NCBI RefSeq assembly: GCF_000372745.1
Contig: NZ_KB889664.1
Coordinates: forward strand, 257,665 to 321,664
Origin: Embleya scabrispora DSM 41855
Lineage (GTDB): Bacteria; Actinomycetota; Actinomycetes; Streptomycetales; Streptomycetaceae
DNA length: 64,000 nt
Direction: 5' to 3'
In this document: one piece after another, positions 50,971 to 60,195 of the stretch
How the letters are laid out: each line of letters begins with the position of its first letter
How positions within the stretch are numbered: the first letter of the stretch is position 1
Notes under the pieces: model-generated
Told to the model about the DNA's origin: nothing
The model's input: only the letters and a program-made list of their open reading frames with translations
The model's database searches: none
Position numbers and translations under genes: made by a program

Positions 50971-51983
50971 GCCGCCCCCTTGACCAGGTGCCGCACGTCG
51001 GGCGTGTCGTCGAACTGCAGCCGGTCCACGGCGTCCAAGACGCGATCCACACCCGGCAGGTGCGCGTGCTCCAACTTCGGCGGCGGGTAGGGGATGTCGA
51101 ATCCGGCCACCCGCAACACCGGCGCGGCCAGCGAGTGGAAGCAGCGCTCCTGCACCCGGGCCGCGATCTCGGCGCCGACGCCCGCGAAGCCCTGTGCCTC
51201 CTGTATCACCACGCAGCGTCCCGTACGGCGCACCGACGCGGCCACCGTGTCGTCGTCGAAGGGCACGAGCGTGCGCAGGTCCACCACCTCCAGGCTGCGG
51301 CCCTCCAGCGCCGCGGCCGCCGCGGCCTCCAACGCCACCGGCACCGACGGGCCGTACGCCACCAGCGTCGCGTCCGAGCCCGCGCGGCGCACGACCGCGC
51401 GACCGAACTCCCGGGCACCGCGCGGGGCGAGGTCGACCTCTTCCTTGGCCCAGTACAGCTTCTTGGGTTCGAGGAACACCACCGGATCGGGGTCCTCGAT
51501 CGCGTCGCGCAGCAGCCAGTAGGCGTCCTCGGGCGTCGCCGGGGTGACCACCTTCAACCCGGGGGTGTGCGCGTAGTACGCCTCGCTCGAGTCGCAGTGG
51601 TGTTCGACGCCGCCGATGCCGCCCGCGTACGGGATGCGGATCACCATCGGCAGCGAGAGCCGGCCGCGGGTGCGGTTGCGCAACTTCGCGACGTGTGACG
51701 CGATCTGTTCGAAGGCGGGGTAGGCGAAGGCGTCGAACTGCATCTCCACCACGGGCCGGAAGCCGCCCATCGCCATCCCCACGGCCAGGCCGACGATGCC
51801 GGCCTCGGCGAGCGGGGTGTCGAAGCAGCGTTCCTCGCCGAAGTCGCGGGTCAGGCCGTCGGTGATGCGGAAGACGCCGCCGAGCGGACCGACGTCCTCG
51901 CCGAAGATCAGCACCCGCTCGTCCGCCGTCAACGCGTCGCGCAGGGCCGTGTTCAGGGCCTGCGCCATCGTGAGGGTCGCCAT
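50967..51983 (-). CDS. bkdB: Branched-chain 2-oxoacid dehydrogenase E1 beta
   Basis: A 338-residue transketolase-like beta subunit: FGEDVGPLGGVFRITDGL, TPLAEAGIVGLAVGMAMGG, MPVVIRIPYAGGIGG-like MVIRIPYAGGIGGVEHHCDSSEAYY, and a C-terminal domain with RCVVIQEAQGFAGVGAEIAARV. The HHCDSSEA segment is typical of branched-chain rather than pyruvate enzymes. It pairs with E1 alpha upstream (1-bp gap) and E2 downstream (4-bp overlap). GGAGGT precedes the ATG. Confidence 0.94.
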   Translation of the reverse strand: MATLTMAQALNTALRDALTADERVLIFGEDVGPLGGVFRITDGLTRDFGEERCFDTPLAEAGIVGLAVGMAMGGFRPVVEMQFDAFAYPAFEQIASHVAKLRNRTRGRLSLPMVIRIPYAGGIGGVEHHCDSSEAYYAHTPGLKVVTPATPEDAYWLLRDAIEDPDPVVFLEPKKLYWAKEEVDLAPRGAREFGRAVVRRAGSDATLVAYGPSVPVALEAAAAAALEGRSLEVVDLRTLVPFDDDTVAASVRRTGRCVVIQEAQGFAGVGAEIAARVQERCFHSLAAPVLRVAGFDIPYPPPKLEHAHLPGVDRVLDAVDRLQFDDTPDVRHLVKGAA

Positions 51984-51984
51984 C

Positions 51985-53100
51985 TCAGACCTCCTGGGCG
52001 GTGGATTCGGCGGCGAGCAGGGCACGTTGCTCGCGCAGTTGGGGGGTGGGCTCGGCGAAGACGTGGTCGAACAGTTCGAGCGGATCGACCTGCTGGTCGG
52101 TGTTCATCCGAGCGCGCAGATCCGCCGCGAACGCCTCGGCGGCCTCCCGGTCGGCCGCGACGTCCTCGTCCGTGAGCACGCCGCGTCCGCGCAGGTGGGC
52201 CTCCAGGCGGGTCAGCGGATCGGCCGTACGCCACGCCTCCACCTCGGCCGCGTCGCGGTAGCGCGTCGCGTCGTCGGCGTTGGTGTGCGCGTCCATGCGG
52301 TAGGTGTGCGCCTCCACCAGGAACGGGCCGTTCCCGGCGCGGGCATGGTCGACCGCCGCGGTCAGCACGGCCAGCACCGCCACCAGGTCGTTGCCGTCCA
52401 CCTGTTCGGAGCGCACGCCGTATCCGACACCCTTGTAGGCCAGCGCCGGTGCGGCGCTCTGTCGAGCGAGCGGCACCGAGATGGCGTACTTGTTGTTCTG
52501 TACGAAGAACACCACCGGCGCACGGAAGACCGCCGCGAAGTTGAGCGCCTCGTGGAAGTCGCCCTCGCTGGTGCCGCCGTCGCCGATGAACGCCATCGCC
52601 ACCCGGTCCTCGCCCCGGCGCCGCATCGCCTCGGCCATGCCGGTGGCGTGCAGGACCTGGGTGGCCAGCGGTGTGCACTGCGGCGCCACCCGGGTGGCCA
52701 CCGGGTCGTAGCCGCAGTGCCAGTCCCCGCGCAGCAGCGTCAACACCTCGACCGGGTCGACCCCGCGGGAGACCAGGGCCACCGAATCGCGGTAGGTCGG
52801 GAACAGCCAGTCGTCCTCACGCAACGCGAGCACCCCGGCGATCTGGCACGCCTCCTGGCCGCGACTGGAGGGGTACACGGCGAGCCGGCCCTGCTTGGTG
52901 AGCGCGGTGGCCTGGGTGTCGAACCGCCGCCCGATCACCATGCGCCGGTAGGCCTCGCGCAGTTGCGCCTCGTCCGGTGCGGTGTATCCGGCGGGCTCCG
53001 GCGCGGTCGTGCCGTCCTCGGCGACGAAGCGCACCGGGACGAGCGAGGGAAGGAAGCTCTGCATCGCCCGGCGCAGGGCCGTCGCGGATATCGGAGACAT
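51985..53100 (-). CDS. bkdA: Branched-chain 2-oxoacid dehydrogenase E1 alpha
   Basis: A 371-residue ThDP enzyme. The ThDP motif is GDGGTSEGDFHEALNFAAVF...QNN; YPSSRGQEACQIAGVLALREDDWLFPTYRD and HTYRMDAHTNADDATRYR (phosphorylation-loop region) match E1 alpha. It decarboxylates branched-chain 2-oxoacids and transfers the acyl to E2 lipoate. The ATG at 53100 opens the gene divergent from an Lrp/AsnC regulator. No E3 (lipoamide dehydrogenase) gene follows, so E3 must be shared. Confidence 0.94.
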   Translation of the reverse strand: MSPISATALRRAMQSFLPSLVPVRFVAEDGTTAPEPAGYTAPDEAQLREAYRRMVIGRRFDTQATALTKQGRLAVYPSSRGQEACQIAGVLALREDDWLFPTYRDSVALVSRGVDPVEVLTLLRGDWHCGYDPVATRVAPQCTPLATQVLHATGMAEAMRRRGEDRVAMAFIGDGGTSEGDFHEALNFAAVFRAPVVFFVQNNKYAISVPLARQSAAPALAYKGVGYGVRSEQVDGNDLVAVLAVLTAAVDHARAGNGPFLVEAHTYRMDAHTNADDATRYRDAAEVEAWRTADPLTRLEAHLRGRGVLTDEDVAADREAAEAFAADLRARMNTDQQVDPLELFDHVFAEPTPQLREQRALLAAESTAQEV

Positions 53101-53177
53101 CGAGGATGCTCGCTTTCGTTGGACGTTTGACAGGTGAATGTTCCATCCGGGCGAAGTTCTGTACAAGGATTTCCGCA

Positions 53178-53200
53178 ATCGTGCGATAAACTGGCACGAT
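53178..53200 (+). promoter_or_regulatory. Inverted repeat between bkdA and the Lrp gene
   Basis: ATCGTGC and GCACGAT are perfect 7-bp arms around a 9-nt AT-rich spacer (GATAAACTG), 20 bp upstream of the lrp ATG and 77 bp upstream of bkdA. It is well placed as the Lrp binding site governing both directions. Confidence 0.65.
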
Positions 53201-53220
53201 CACTCGCTCAAGGGAGCCAA

Positions 53221-53721
53221 ATGTCCGAGGAAGAAGTCCCGACGGGGGCCGAGTCGGGACGTTTGGCCGGCGCGCCGGACGCCACCGATCGCGCGATCCT
53301 CGCCGAACTGGTCGAGGACGGACGGATATCCGTGCGCGCCCTCGCCGAACGTGTGCACATCTCCCGCGCCAACGCCTACGCCCGCATCGGCCGCATGGTC
53401 GAGGACGGCACGATCTCCGGTTTCACCGCGCGATTGAACCCGAAGCGCGTGGGTCTGGGCACGACCGCGTACGTCACCGTCACCATTGAGCAGAACGCCT
53501 GGCGCGCGGTCTGCGAACGCCTGCGCGAGGTTCCCTACATCGAGCACTTCGCCCTGGTCGGCGGCGACTACGACGTGCTGGCCCTGGTGCGCACGCCCGA
53601 CAACACCGCGCTGCGCGAAGTGGTCCTGGAGCAGATCCAGAGCATCCCCAACGTGCGCTCCACCCGCACCTGGCTGGTCTTCGAGGAGGCGCCCGGACGC
53701 GGGGCCGCCTGGGAGGCGTGA
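53221..53721 (+). CDS. Lrp/AsnC family regulator (BkdR-like)
   Basis: A 166-residue regulator with an N-terminal HTH (DRAILAELVEDGRISVRALAERVHISRANAYARIGRMVEDGTISGF) and a C-terminal RAM/ligand-binding domain (VGLGTTAYVTVTI...EVPYIEHFALVGGDYDVLALVRTPD). Divergent placement from the bkd operon matches BkdR regulators, which sense branched-chain amino acids or 2-oxoacids. AAGGGAG precedes the ATG. Confidence 0.93.
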   Translation: MSEEEVPTGAESGRLAGAPDATDRAILAELVEDGRISVRALAERVHISRANAYARIGRMVEDGTISGFTARLNPKRVGLGTTAYVTVTIEQNAWRAVCERLREVPYIEHFALVGGDYDVLALVRTPDNTALREVVLEQIQSIPNVRSTRTWLVFEEAPGRGAAWEA

Positions 53722-53800
53722 GCGCGGGCGGCCAAGGTGGCCGCGGTGGGCGCGGACTCGGGTCCGCGTCGCGCCGCCGGCCGCCGCGAGGGCGTTCGGG

Positions 53801-54421
53801 TCAGTTCCCGGGGGTGGCGCGCAGCCCGTCGAAAAGGACCGTGGTCAAGGCGCCGGCCAGCGCGGACACCGGCAGATCCCCGTCGGGGCGGTACCACTCG
53901 ACCAGGGAGTTGACGGTGCCGAACAGCAGTCGGCTGGTCAGGTGTGGGTCGACGTCGGCGCGTACGCCGCCCTCGGCCGCGGCGAGGGTCACCAATTCGG
54001 CGACGCGACGGTCGAATTCGCGGCGCTTGTCCAGTGCGTGCCGTTCGACGGCGCTGTTGCCGCGCACGCGCAACAACAAGGTGACGTAAGGCAGTTCGGC
54101 GGCCAGGACCTCGACGCTGCGGTGCACCACGTGCTCCAGGCGCGCGGTGGCCGTGACGTCGCGATCGGGGACCTCGTCCAAGACCGCGAACAGGGCGTCC
54201 AGAGCGCGTCCCAGGGCCAGGCCGAGCAGTTCCTCCTTGCCCGAGACGTGGTGGTAGATGCTCGACTTGCTCAGGCCCAGGCGCTTGGCCAACTCCTCCA
54301 TGCCGGTGCCGTCGTAGCCGCGCTCGTTGAACACGGCCACCGCCACCCGCAGCAGCGAGTCGCGGTCGTAGCCGGGGCGGCCCACGCGGCCGGTGTTCCT
54401 GTGCACGGGTGTACTGCTCAC
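53801..54421 (-). CDS. TetR family regulator of phenylacetate genes (PaaR-like)
   Basis: A 206-residue TetR protein: VGRPGYDRDSLLRVAVAVFNERGYDGTGMEELAKRLGLSKSSIYHHVSGKEELLGLALGRALDALF is the DNA-binding domain. It is divergent from paaN. The same 18-bp palindrome stands before paaN and before paaA, so it probably represses both units and is released by phenylacetyl-CoA, as shown for TetR-type PaaR proteins in other bacteria. Start is GTG 54421. Confidence 0.9.
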   Translation of the reverse strand: MSSTPVHRNTGRVGRPGYDRDSLLRVAVAVFNERGYDGTGMEELAKRLGLSKSSIYHHVSGKEELLGLALGRALDALFAVLDEVPDRDVTATARLEHVVHRSVEVLAAELPYVTLLLRVRGNSAVERHALDKRREFDRRVAELVTLAAAEGGVRADVDPHLTSRLLFGTVNSLVEWYRPDGDLPVSALAGALTTVLFDGLRATPGN

Positions 54422-54725
54422 CGGGACATTGTGTCAGGAGCCGCAGGTCACGATCGCCGCGGATGCTCCCTCGGCGCAGTCTGCCCGGCGAGCGTTCCCA
54501 CGTGTCGGGGTCGACGGCCGTGACGTCGACGCCGATGCCCACGCCGTCCCCGACGCCCCGGACGATCACGCGCGCGGCGGCCCCGCGCCCCGTCCGGGCT
54601 CGTGCCGGGACGGGGCTTACGCGTACGTCCGTGTCGTGCACCGCTTGTTAACCGACCGAACATTCGGTAATCTGCCGCAGGCCGAATAATCCAGCATCAC
54701 CGCTGCATGTCATGAGGTGGATCGC
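54422..54725 (+). other. Divergent control region between tetR and paaN
   Basis: About 300 bp without a gene. It contains a 9-bp hairpin (GCCCCGTCC at 54587-54595 with GGACGGGGC at 54608-54616) and, near paaN, the 18-bp TetR operator. GAGGTGG for paaN lies at its end. Confidence 0.6.
54651..54668 (+). promoter_or_regulatory. TetR (PaaR-like) operator before paaN
   Basis: ACCGACCGAACATTCGGT is a near-palindrome 57 bp upstream of paaN. Its counterpart before paaA (reverse complement ACCGACCGTTCGTTCGGT) is identical at 15 of 18 positions. Confidence 0.78.
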
Positions 54726-56441
54726 ATGCCCGACGTGAACTCCGAGCGCCCCGACTTCTTCGCGCGCCATCGCGCGCTGCTGGAGCAGGCGGTGCGGGCC
54801 ACCGCGCACCGCGACCACTGGACGCCCTACCCCGAGTCGCCGAGCACCTCGATCTACGGCGAGCAGGCCCCCGCCCTCGGCGAGGCGGCGTTCAACGAGC
54901 AACTCGGCCGCCCCTTCGGCCTGCCCGACCACCCCGGCGACGGCCGTGTGCTCGCGGGCGAGATCTCCCCGTACGGCCGCCCGCTGGGCATCTCCTATCC
55001 GCGCGTCGACCCGGACCGGGCCGTGGCCGCCGCCAAGGCCGCCGCCGGCCCCTGGCGCGCCGCCGACCCGGACACCCGCGCCGGCGTCGCCGCCGAGATC
55101 CTGGCCCGCCTCAACGCGGCGACCTTCGAGATCGCGCATGCCGTGCAGCACACCACCGGGCAGCCGTTCGTGATGGCCTTCCAGGCCGGCGGCCCGCACG
55201 CCCAGGACCGGGGCCTGGAAGCGGTCGCCTACGCCTGGGCGGAACAAAAGCGCCACCCCGCCACGGCCCGCTGGAGCAAGCCCCAGCGCAAGGGTGAACC
55301 CCTGGAACTGGACAAGACGTTCACCCCCGTCGGACGCGGGGTGTCGCTGCTGATCGCCTGCAACACCTTCCCGACCTGGAACGGCTACCCCGGCCTGTTC
55401 GCCAGCCTGGTCACCGGCAACCCGGTCGTGGTCAAGCCCCACCCCGGCGCGGTGCTTCCGCTGGCGATCACCGTGCGCATCGCCCGCGAGGTGCTCGCCG
55501 AAGCCGGATTCTCCCCCGACGTGGTGCTGCTCGCCGCCGAGGCACCCGACGGCCGCAGCGCCGCCACCCTCGCGCTGCACCCCGACGTGCGCATCGTCGA
55601 CTTCACCGGCTCGACCACCTTCGGCGACTGGATCGAGGCCAACGCCCGCCAGGCCGCCGTGTACACCGAGAAGGCCGGCCTGAACACCGTCGTCCTGGAC
55701 TCCACCGACGACTACCGCGGCCTGCTGGGCAACCTCGCCTTCTCGCTGTCCCTGTACAGCGGCCAGATGTGCACCACCCCGCAGAACCTGCTCGTCCCGC
55801 GCGAAGGCATCGCCACCGACCAGGGCCCCCGCAGCGCCGACGAGTTCGCCGCCGACCTCGGCGCCGCACTGGACCGCCTGCTCGCCGACCCCGCCCGCGC
55901 CGTGCACACCCTCGGCGCGATCGTCAACGACGGCGTGCGCCACACCCTGGAAGAGGCCGGCGCCCTCGGCCGCGTCGTGCACGCCTCCACCCCTGTCGCC
56001 CACCCCGAGCACCCGCAGGCGATCGTGCGCACTCCGCTGGTGGCCCGCCTCGACGCGGACACCGACCACAAGACCTACACGCGCGAGTGGTTCGGGCCCG
56101 TCTCCTTCGTCGTCGCCACCGACTCCACCGACCACAGCCTGCGGATCCTGCGCGAGAGCGTCGGCACCCACGGCGCCCTTACCGCCGCCGTGCACTCCAC
56201 GGACGAGCGCGTGCTGGAGGCGGCCCGCGAGTCCGCCCTGGAGGTGGGCGTGCACCTGTCGGAGAACCTCACCGGCGGCGTGTTCGTCAACCAGTCCGCC
56301 GCCTTCAGCGACTTCCACGGCAGCGCCGCCAACCCGGCCGCCAGCGCGACACTGTCCGACCCGGCGTTCGTCACCGCCCGCTTCGCCACCCTGCAATCCC
56401 GCCGCCCCGCCGCCGCCGGGAAGGAGTCGGTCGGTGCCTGA
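54726..56441 (+). CDS. paaN: Phenylacetate degradation aldehyde dehydrogenase PaaN
   Basis: A 571-residue aldehyde-dehydrogenase-fold protein of the actinobacterial PaaN type: [25 protein letters not shown] at the N terminus, [33 protein letters not shown] in the cofactor domain, and [18 protein letters not shown] with the catalytic Cys. It lacks the MaoC hydratase domain of E. coli PaaZ. It oxidises the ring-opened semialdehyde. GAGGTGG lies 6 nt before ATG 54726. The thiolase GTG begins 8 bp before its stop. Confidence 0.92.
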   Translation: MPDVNSERPDFFARHRALLEQAVRATAHRDHWTPYPESPSTSIYGEQAPALGEAAFNEQLGRPFGLPDHPGDGRVLAGEISPYGRPLGISYPRVDPDRAVAAAKAAAGPWRAADPDTRAGVAAEILARLNAATFEIAHAVQHTTGQPFVMAFQAGGPHAQDRGLEAVAYAWAEQKRHPATARWSKPQRKGEPLELDKTFTPVGRGVSLLIACNTFPTWNGYPGLFASLVTGNPVVVKPHPGAVLPLAITVRIAREVLAEAGFSPDVVLLAAEAPDGRSAATLALHPDVRIVDFTGSTTFGDWIEANARQAAVYTEKAGLNTVVLDSTDDYRGLLGNLAFSLSLYSGQMCTTPQNLLVPREGIATDQGPRSADEFAADLGAALDRLLADPARAVHTLGAIVNDGVRHTLEEAGALGRVVHASTPVAHPEHPQAIVRTPLVARLDADTDHKTYTREWFGPVSFVVATDSTDHSLRILRESVGTHGALTAAVHSTDERVLEAARESALEVGVHLSENLTGGVFVNQSAAFSDFHGSAANPAASATLSDPAFVTARFATLQSRRPAAAGKESVGA

Positions 56442-57645
56442 CCCCGTCTACATCGTCGACGGCGCCCGCACCCCCCAGGGCCGCTACGGCGGTGCCCTGG
56501 CCACGATCCGACCCGACGACCTGGCCGCACTCGTGGTGGGCGAGGCCGTACGCCGAGCCGGCATTCCCGCCGACGCCGTCGACGAGGTGATCCTCGGCGC
56601 CGCGAACCAGGCCGGCGAGGACAACCGCGACGTGGCCCGAATGGCCGTGCTCCTGGCCGGCCTTCCGCACACCGTGCCCGGCTACACCGTCAACCGCCTG
56701 TGCGCCTCGGGCCTGACCGCCCTCGCCTCCGCCGCCCACACCATCCGTGCCGGCGAGGCCGACCTCGTCGTCGCCGGCGGCGTCGAGTCCATGACCCGCG
56801 CGCCGTGGGTGATGGACAAGCCCGGAACCCCCTGGGCCAAGCCCGGGGCGGTGCACGACACCTCCCTGGGCTGGCGCTTCACCAACCCCCGCTTCACCGC
56901 CGCCGACCGGGCCGCGACTCCCGGCGCCGGCCGGACCACCCTGTCGATGGGTGAGACCGCCGAGGAGGTCGCCGCCCTCGACCACATCACCCGCGCCCGC
57001 TCCGACGCCTTCGCCCTGCGCAGTCACCAACGCGCGGTCGCCGCCCAGGAGAAGGGCCGCTTCGACCGCGAGATCGTGCCCGTGCCGGTCGGAACGGACG
57101 TGGTCACCCGGGACGAGGGCCCACGCCCGACCACCACGCTGGACAAACTCGCCGGCCTGCGCACGAGCTTCCGCGAGGGCGGCATCGTCACCGCCGGCTC
57201 CGCCTCACCCCTGTCCGACGGCGCCGCCGCCCTGGTCCTGGCGAGCGAGGCGGCCGTGCGGCGGCACGGCCTCACCCCGCGGGCGCGGATCGTCGCCGCC
57301 GCCTCGGCCGGCGTGCAACCCCACCTGATGGGCCTGGGCCCGGTCCCCGCCACCGAAAAGGCGCTCGCCCGCGCCGGATGGCGGATCGGCGACCTGGAAG
57401 CCACCGAGCTCAACGAGGCGTTCGCCGCCCAGGCCCTGGCCGTGATCGGCCGCCTGGGCCTGGACGAGGACACCGTCAACGCGGACGGCGGCGCGATTGC
57501 CCTGGGTCACCCGCTCGGCTGCTCCGGCGCCCGCATCGTGCTGACCCTGCTCGGCCGCCTGGAACGCGAGAACGCCCGGCGCGGCCTGGCCACCCTGTGC
57601 GTGGGCGTCGGCCAGGGTGTCGCGATGCTCGTGGAGCGCACATGA
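56434..57645 (+). CDS. paaJ: Acetyl-CoA acyltransferase (3-oxoadipyl-CoA thiolase)
   Basis: A 403-residue thiolase. The nucleophilic Cys is in [11 protein letters not shown], the His in [17 protein letters not shown], and the second Cys in [36 protein letters not shown] and the [15 protein letters not shown] block are family hallmarks. In this operon it should cleave 3-oxoadipyl-CoA (and the 5,6-dehydro form) to acetyl-CoA and succinyl-CoA. It overlaps paaN by 8 bp and the next gene by ATGA. Confidence 0.93.
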   Translation: MPDPVYIVDGARTPQGRYGGALATIRPDDLAALVVGEAVRRAGIPADAVDEVILGAANQAGEDNRDVARMAVLLAGLPHTVPGYTVNRLCASGLTALASAAHTIRAGEADLVVAGGVESMTRAPWVMDKPGTPWAKPGAVHDTSLGWRFTNPRFTAADRAATPGAGRTTLSMGETAEEVAALDHITRARSDAFALRSHQRAVAAQEKGRFDREIVPVPVGTDVVTRDEGPRPTTTLDKLAGLRTSFREGGIVTAGSASPLSDGAAALVLASEAAVRRHGLTPRARIVAAASAGVQPHLMGLGPVPATEKALARAGWRIGDLEATELNEAFAAQALAVIGRLGLDEDTVNADGGAIALGHPLGCSGARIVLTLLGRLERENARRGLATLCVGVGQGVAMLVERT

Positions 57646-58415
57646 GCACGACCCGCCCGACAGCCGACCGGGCCCAGGAGTACCGCACGTTGCGAATCGA
57701 GGAGCGCGCGGACCGCGTCGTGGTCACGCTGCATCGCCCCCGCGAACGCAACGCCATCGACGCGCGCATGATCACCGAACTGCACGCCGTGTGCGAGCTG
57801 CTGGAACGCGACCCCAGACTGCTCCTGCTCACCGGCCACGGCGGCGTCTTCGCCGCCGGCGCCGACATCGCCGAACTGCGTGAGCGCGGTCGCGACCAGG
57901 CCCTGCAGGGCATCAACAGCCGCCTGTTCGAACGTGTGCGCCGCCTGCCGATGCCCACCGTCGCCGCCGTCGACGGCTGGGCCCTGGGCGGCGGCGCCGA
58001 ACTGGCCTACGCCTGCGACCTGCGCATCGCCGGCCCCGACGCGGTCTTCGGCAACCCCGAACCCGGCCTGGGCATCCTCGCCGCCGCCGGCGCCTGCTGG
58101 CGGCTGCCCCAACTGGTCGGCGAATCCGTCGCCAAGCAGATCCTGCTCGCCGGACACCGCCTCGACGCCCGCGCGGCCCTGGCCGCGGGACTGGTCATCG
58201 ACGTCGTGCCGGCCGACGAACTGCTCGACCGGGCACACGCGCTGCTGGACCGCATGGCGCGCTCCTCCGCGATCGCCCTGCGGCTGACCAAACTCGTCGT
58301 CGACGCTCCCGGCGCCCACCCGATCGCCGACGACCTGGCCCAGGCCGTGCTCTTCGAGACCGCGGACAAGAAGGACCGGATGACCCGCTTCCTGGACGCA
58401 AGGAGCCGTACATGA
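57642..58415 (+). CDS. paaF: Enoyl-CoA hydratase (PaaF-like)
   Basis: A 257-residue crotonase. Catalytic Glu residues sit in [15 protein letters not shown] and [11 protein letters not shown]; the oxyanion-hole segment is [10 protein letters not shown]. In the pathway it should hydrate 2,3-dehydroadipyl-CoA. Distinction from other enoyl-CoA hydratases rests on position. The start and stop both overlap neighbours by 4 bp, so the five genes paaN to paaG form one translationally coupled unit. Confidence 0.88.
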   Translation: MSTTRPTADRAQEYRTLRIEERADRVVVTLHRPRERNAIDARMITELHAVCELLERDPRLLLLTGHGGVFAAGADIAELRERGRDQALQGINSRLFERVRRLPMPTVAAVDGWALGGGAELAYACDLRIAGPDAVFGNPEPGLGILAAAGACWRLPQLVGESVAKQILLAGHRLDARAALAAGLVIDVVPADELLDRAHALLDRMARSSAIALRLTKLVVDAPGAHPIADDLAQAVLFETADKKDRMTRFLDARSRT

Positions 58416-59284
58416 GCCCCACCCCCGCGCCACCGGCCCCGCCCGCGGTGGTCGGCGTCATCGGCGGCGGACGCATGGGAGCCGGCATCGCCCAGTGCTT
58501 CGCGGCCGCGGGCTCGTCGGTGACCATCGCCGAGAGCGACGCCCGGGCCGCCGCCGCGGCCCTCGAGCGCATCGCCGCCGGCCTGGAACGCGCCGCCGAA
58601 CGCGGTGGTGCCACCGAACCGGCCGCGCACGTACTCGCCCGGGTCAGCACGGTCGACGGGCTCGAACTCCTGCCCGCGCACGCCGACTTGATCGTGGAGG
58701 CCGTGCCCGAGGACGCCGCCCTCAAGGCCCGCCTGCTGGCCGCCGCCGAGCGCGCCGTCGGCGCCACGACGGTGCTGGCCACCAACACCAGCTCGCTGTC
58801 CGTCACGGACCTCGCCGCGGCCCTGACCCGACCGGGCCGCTTCCTGGGCATGCACTTCTTCAACCCCGTGCCCGCCTCCGGGCTCGTCGAACTCGTCCGC
58901 GCTCCGGACACCACCGCCGACGTCCTCGCCCGCGCGCTGGACTGGACGCACGCCCTCGGCAAGCAGGACGTCGTCGTCAACGATTCACCCGGATTCGCCA
59001 GCAGCCGCCTGGGCCTGGCACTGGGACTGGAGGCGATCCGCATGGTCGAGGAGGGCGTCGCCGCCCCCGAGGCCATCGACGACGCCATGCGGCTGGGCTA
59101 CCGGCACCCGATGGGCCCGCTGCGCCTGACCGACCTGGTCGGCCTCGACGTGCGGCTGGCCATCGCCGAGCACCTGCACGCGACTCTGGGCGCGCGCTTC
59201 GCCCCGCCCCGGTTGCTGCGCGACAAGGTCGCCCGCGGCGAGTTGGGCCGCAAGACCGGACAGGGGTTCTACGCATGGCCGTGA
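58412..59284 (+). CDS. paaH: 3-hydroxyacyl-CoA dehydrogenase (PaaH-like)
   Basis: A 290-residue NAD-dependent dehydrogenase. The dinucleotide loop is VVGVIGGGRMGAGIAQCFA; NTSSLSVTDLAAALTRPGRFLGMHFFNPVP holds the active-site segment and NDSPGFASSRLGLALGLEAIRMVEEGVA begins the C-terminal helical domain. It should oxidise 3-hydroxyadipyl-CoA to 3-oxoadipyl-CoA. Overlaps both neighbours (4 bp and 10 bp). Confidence 0.93.
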   Translation: MSPTPAPPAPPAVVGVIGGGRMGAGIAQCFAAAGSSVTIAESDARAAAAALERIAAGLERAAERGGATEPAAHVLARVSTVDGLELLPAHADLIVEAVPEDAALKARLLAAAERAVGATTVLATNTSSLSVTDLAAALTRPGRFLGMHFFNPVPASGLVELVRAPDTTADVLARALDWTHALGKQDVVVNDSPGFASSRLGLALGLEAIRMVEEGVAAPEAIDDAMRLGYRHPMGPLRLTDLVGLDVRLAIAEHLHATLGARFAPPRLLRDKVARGELGRKTGQGFYAWP

Positions 59285-60093
59285 CCGCCACCGACACCGC
59301 CCCGGACGGCGCGGGCGTCGGATACCGCCTCGACGGCGACGTCGCCGTGCTCGAACTGCGGCGTCCCGCTGCCGGGAACGCCCTCGACGCGGCGCTGCGA
59401 ACCGCGCTGCTGGCCGCCGTGCGCCGGGTGCGCGGCGACGAGGCGGTCCGCGCGGTCCTGTTCACCGCGCAGGGGCGGCACTTCTGCGTCGGCCAGGACC
59501 TCAAGGAACACGCCCGCGCGCTGGAGCACGACCCCGCGTCCGCCTTCGCGATCGTGCGCGAGGAGTACAACCCGCTGGTGAGCGCACTGCACGCACTGCC
59601 GCAACCGGTGGTCGCCGCCGTCGAGGGTGCGTGCGTGGGCGCCGGGCTCGGCCTGGCGCTGTGCGCCGACCTGCGGGTCGCGGCCGAGAGCGCCCGCTTC
59701 TCGACCGCCTTCACCGGGATCGGCCTGGCCGCCGACACCGGGGTCAGCGGCGCGCTGGCCCGCGCCGTCGGCCCCTCGCGGGCGGCGGCCCTGATGCTCC
59801 TCGACGAACGCCTCGACGCCGAGGCCGCCCGCCGTTACGGCCTCGTGCATCGGGTCGTTCCGGACGGCGCCGCGGCCGCCGAGGGTCTGGCCCTGGCCCG
59901 ACGCCTGGCCGGTGGCCCCACCGCCGCCTACGCCGAGGTCAAGGCGCTGCTTCGGCACGCGGACACCGCCGACGTGGCAGACATGCTCCAGCGGGAGGCG
60001 GCGGCGCAGGAGCGGCTCGGCCGCACCGAGGACCACCGGGCGGCGGTGCGCGCTTTCCTGGCGGGCGACCGGCCCACCTTCCACGGACACTGA
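59275..60093 (+). CDS. paaG: 1,2-epoxyphenylacetyl-CoA isomerase (PaaG-like)
   Basis: A 272-residue crotonase-fold protein. FCVGQDLKEH, ACVGAGLGLALCADLRVAAESARFSTAFTGIGLAADTGVSGALARAVG carries an Asp (AADTG) in the place of the PaaG active Asp rather than the hydratase Glu. PaaG turns the ring epoxide into the oxepin. The first 10 bp overlap paaH. The unit ends here; the next gene has its own operator. Confidence 0.87.
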   Translation: MAVTATDTAPDGAGVGYRLDGDVAVLELRRPAAGNALDAALRTALLAAVRRVRGDEAVRAVLFTAQGRHFCVGQDLKEHARALEHDPASAFAIVREEYNPLVSALHALPQPVVAAVEGACVGAGLGLALCADLRVAAESARFSTAFTGIGLAADTGVSGALARAVGPSRAAALMLLDERLDAEAARRYGLVHRVVPDGAAAAEGLALARRLAGGPTAAYAEVKALLRHADTADVADMLQREAAAQERLGRTEDHRAAVRAFLAGDRPTFHGH

Positions 60094-60165
60094 CCCACCG
60101 TCCCCGCGCGCCGAACCGACACACACTCCCGGGTCCCGAGCGGGCTCGACGTCGCCACACCATAG

Positions 60166-60183
60166 ACCGAACGAACGGTCGGT
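60166..60183 (+). promoter_or_regulatory. TetR (PaaR-like) operator before paaA
   Basis: ACCGAACGAACGGTCGGT, 12 bp before the paaA ATG. Its reverse complement matches the paaN operator at 15 of 18 bases. It makes paaABCDE a second regulated unit of the same regulon. Confidence 0.78.
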
Positions 60184-60195
60184 AGGGATTCCTCA

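Noticed and set aside
54648-56396. Long open frame antisense to paaN
   Set aside because: Low-complexity Gly/Val/Glu-rich translation and no start signal; paaN is unambiguous on the other strand.
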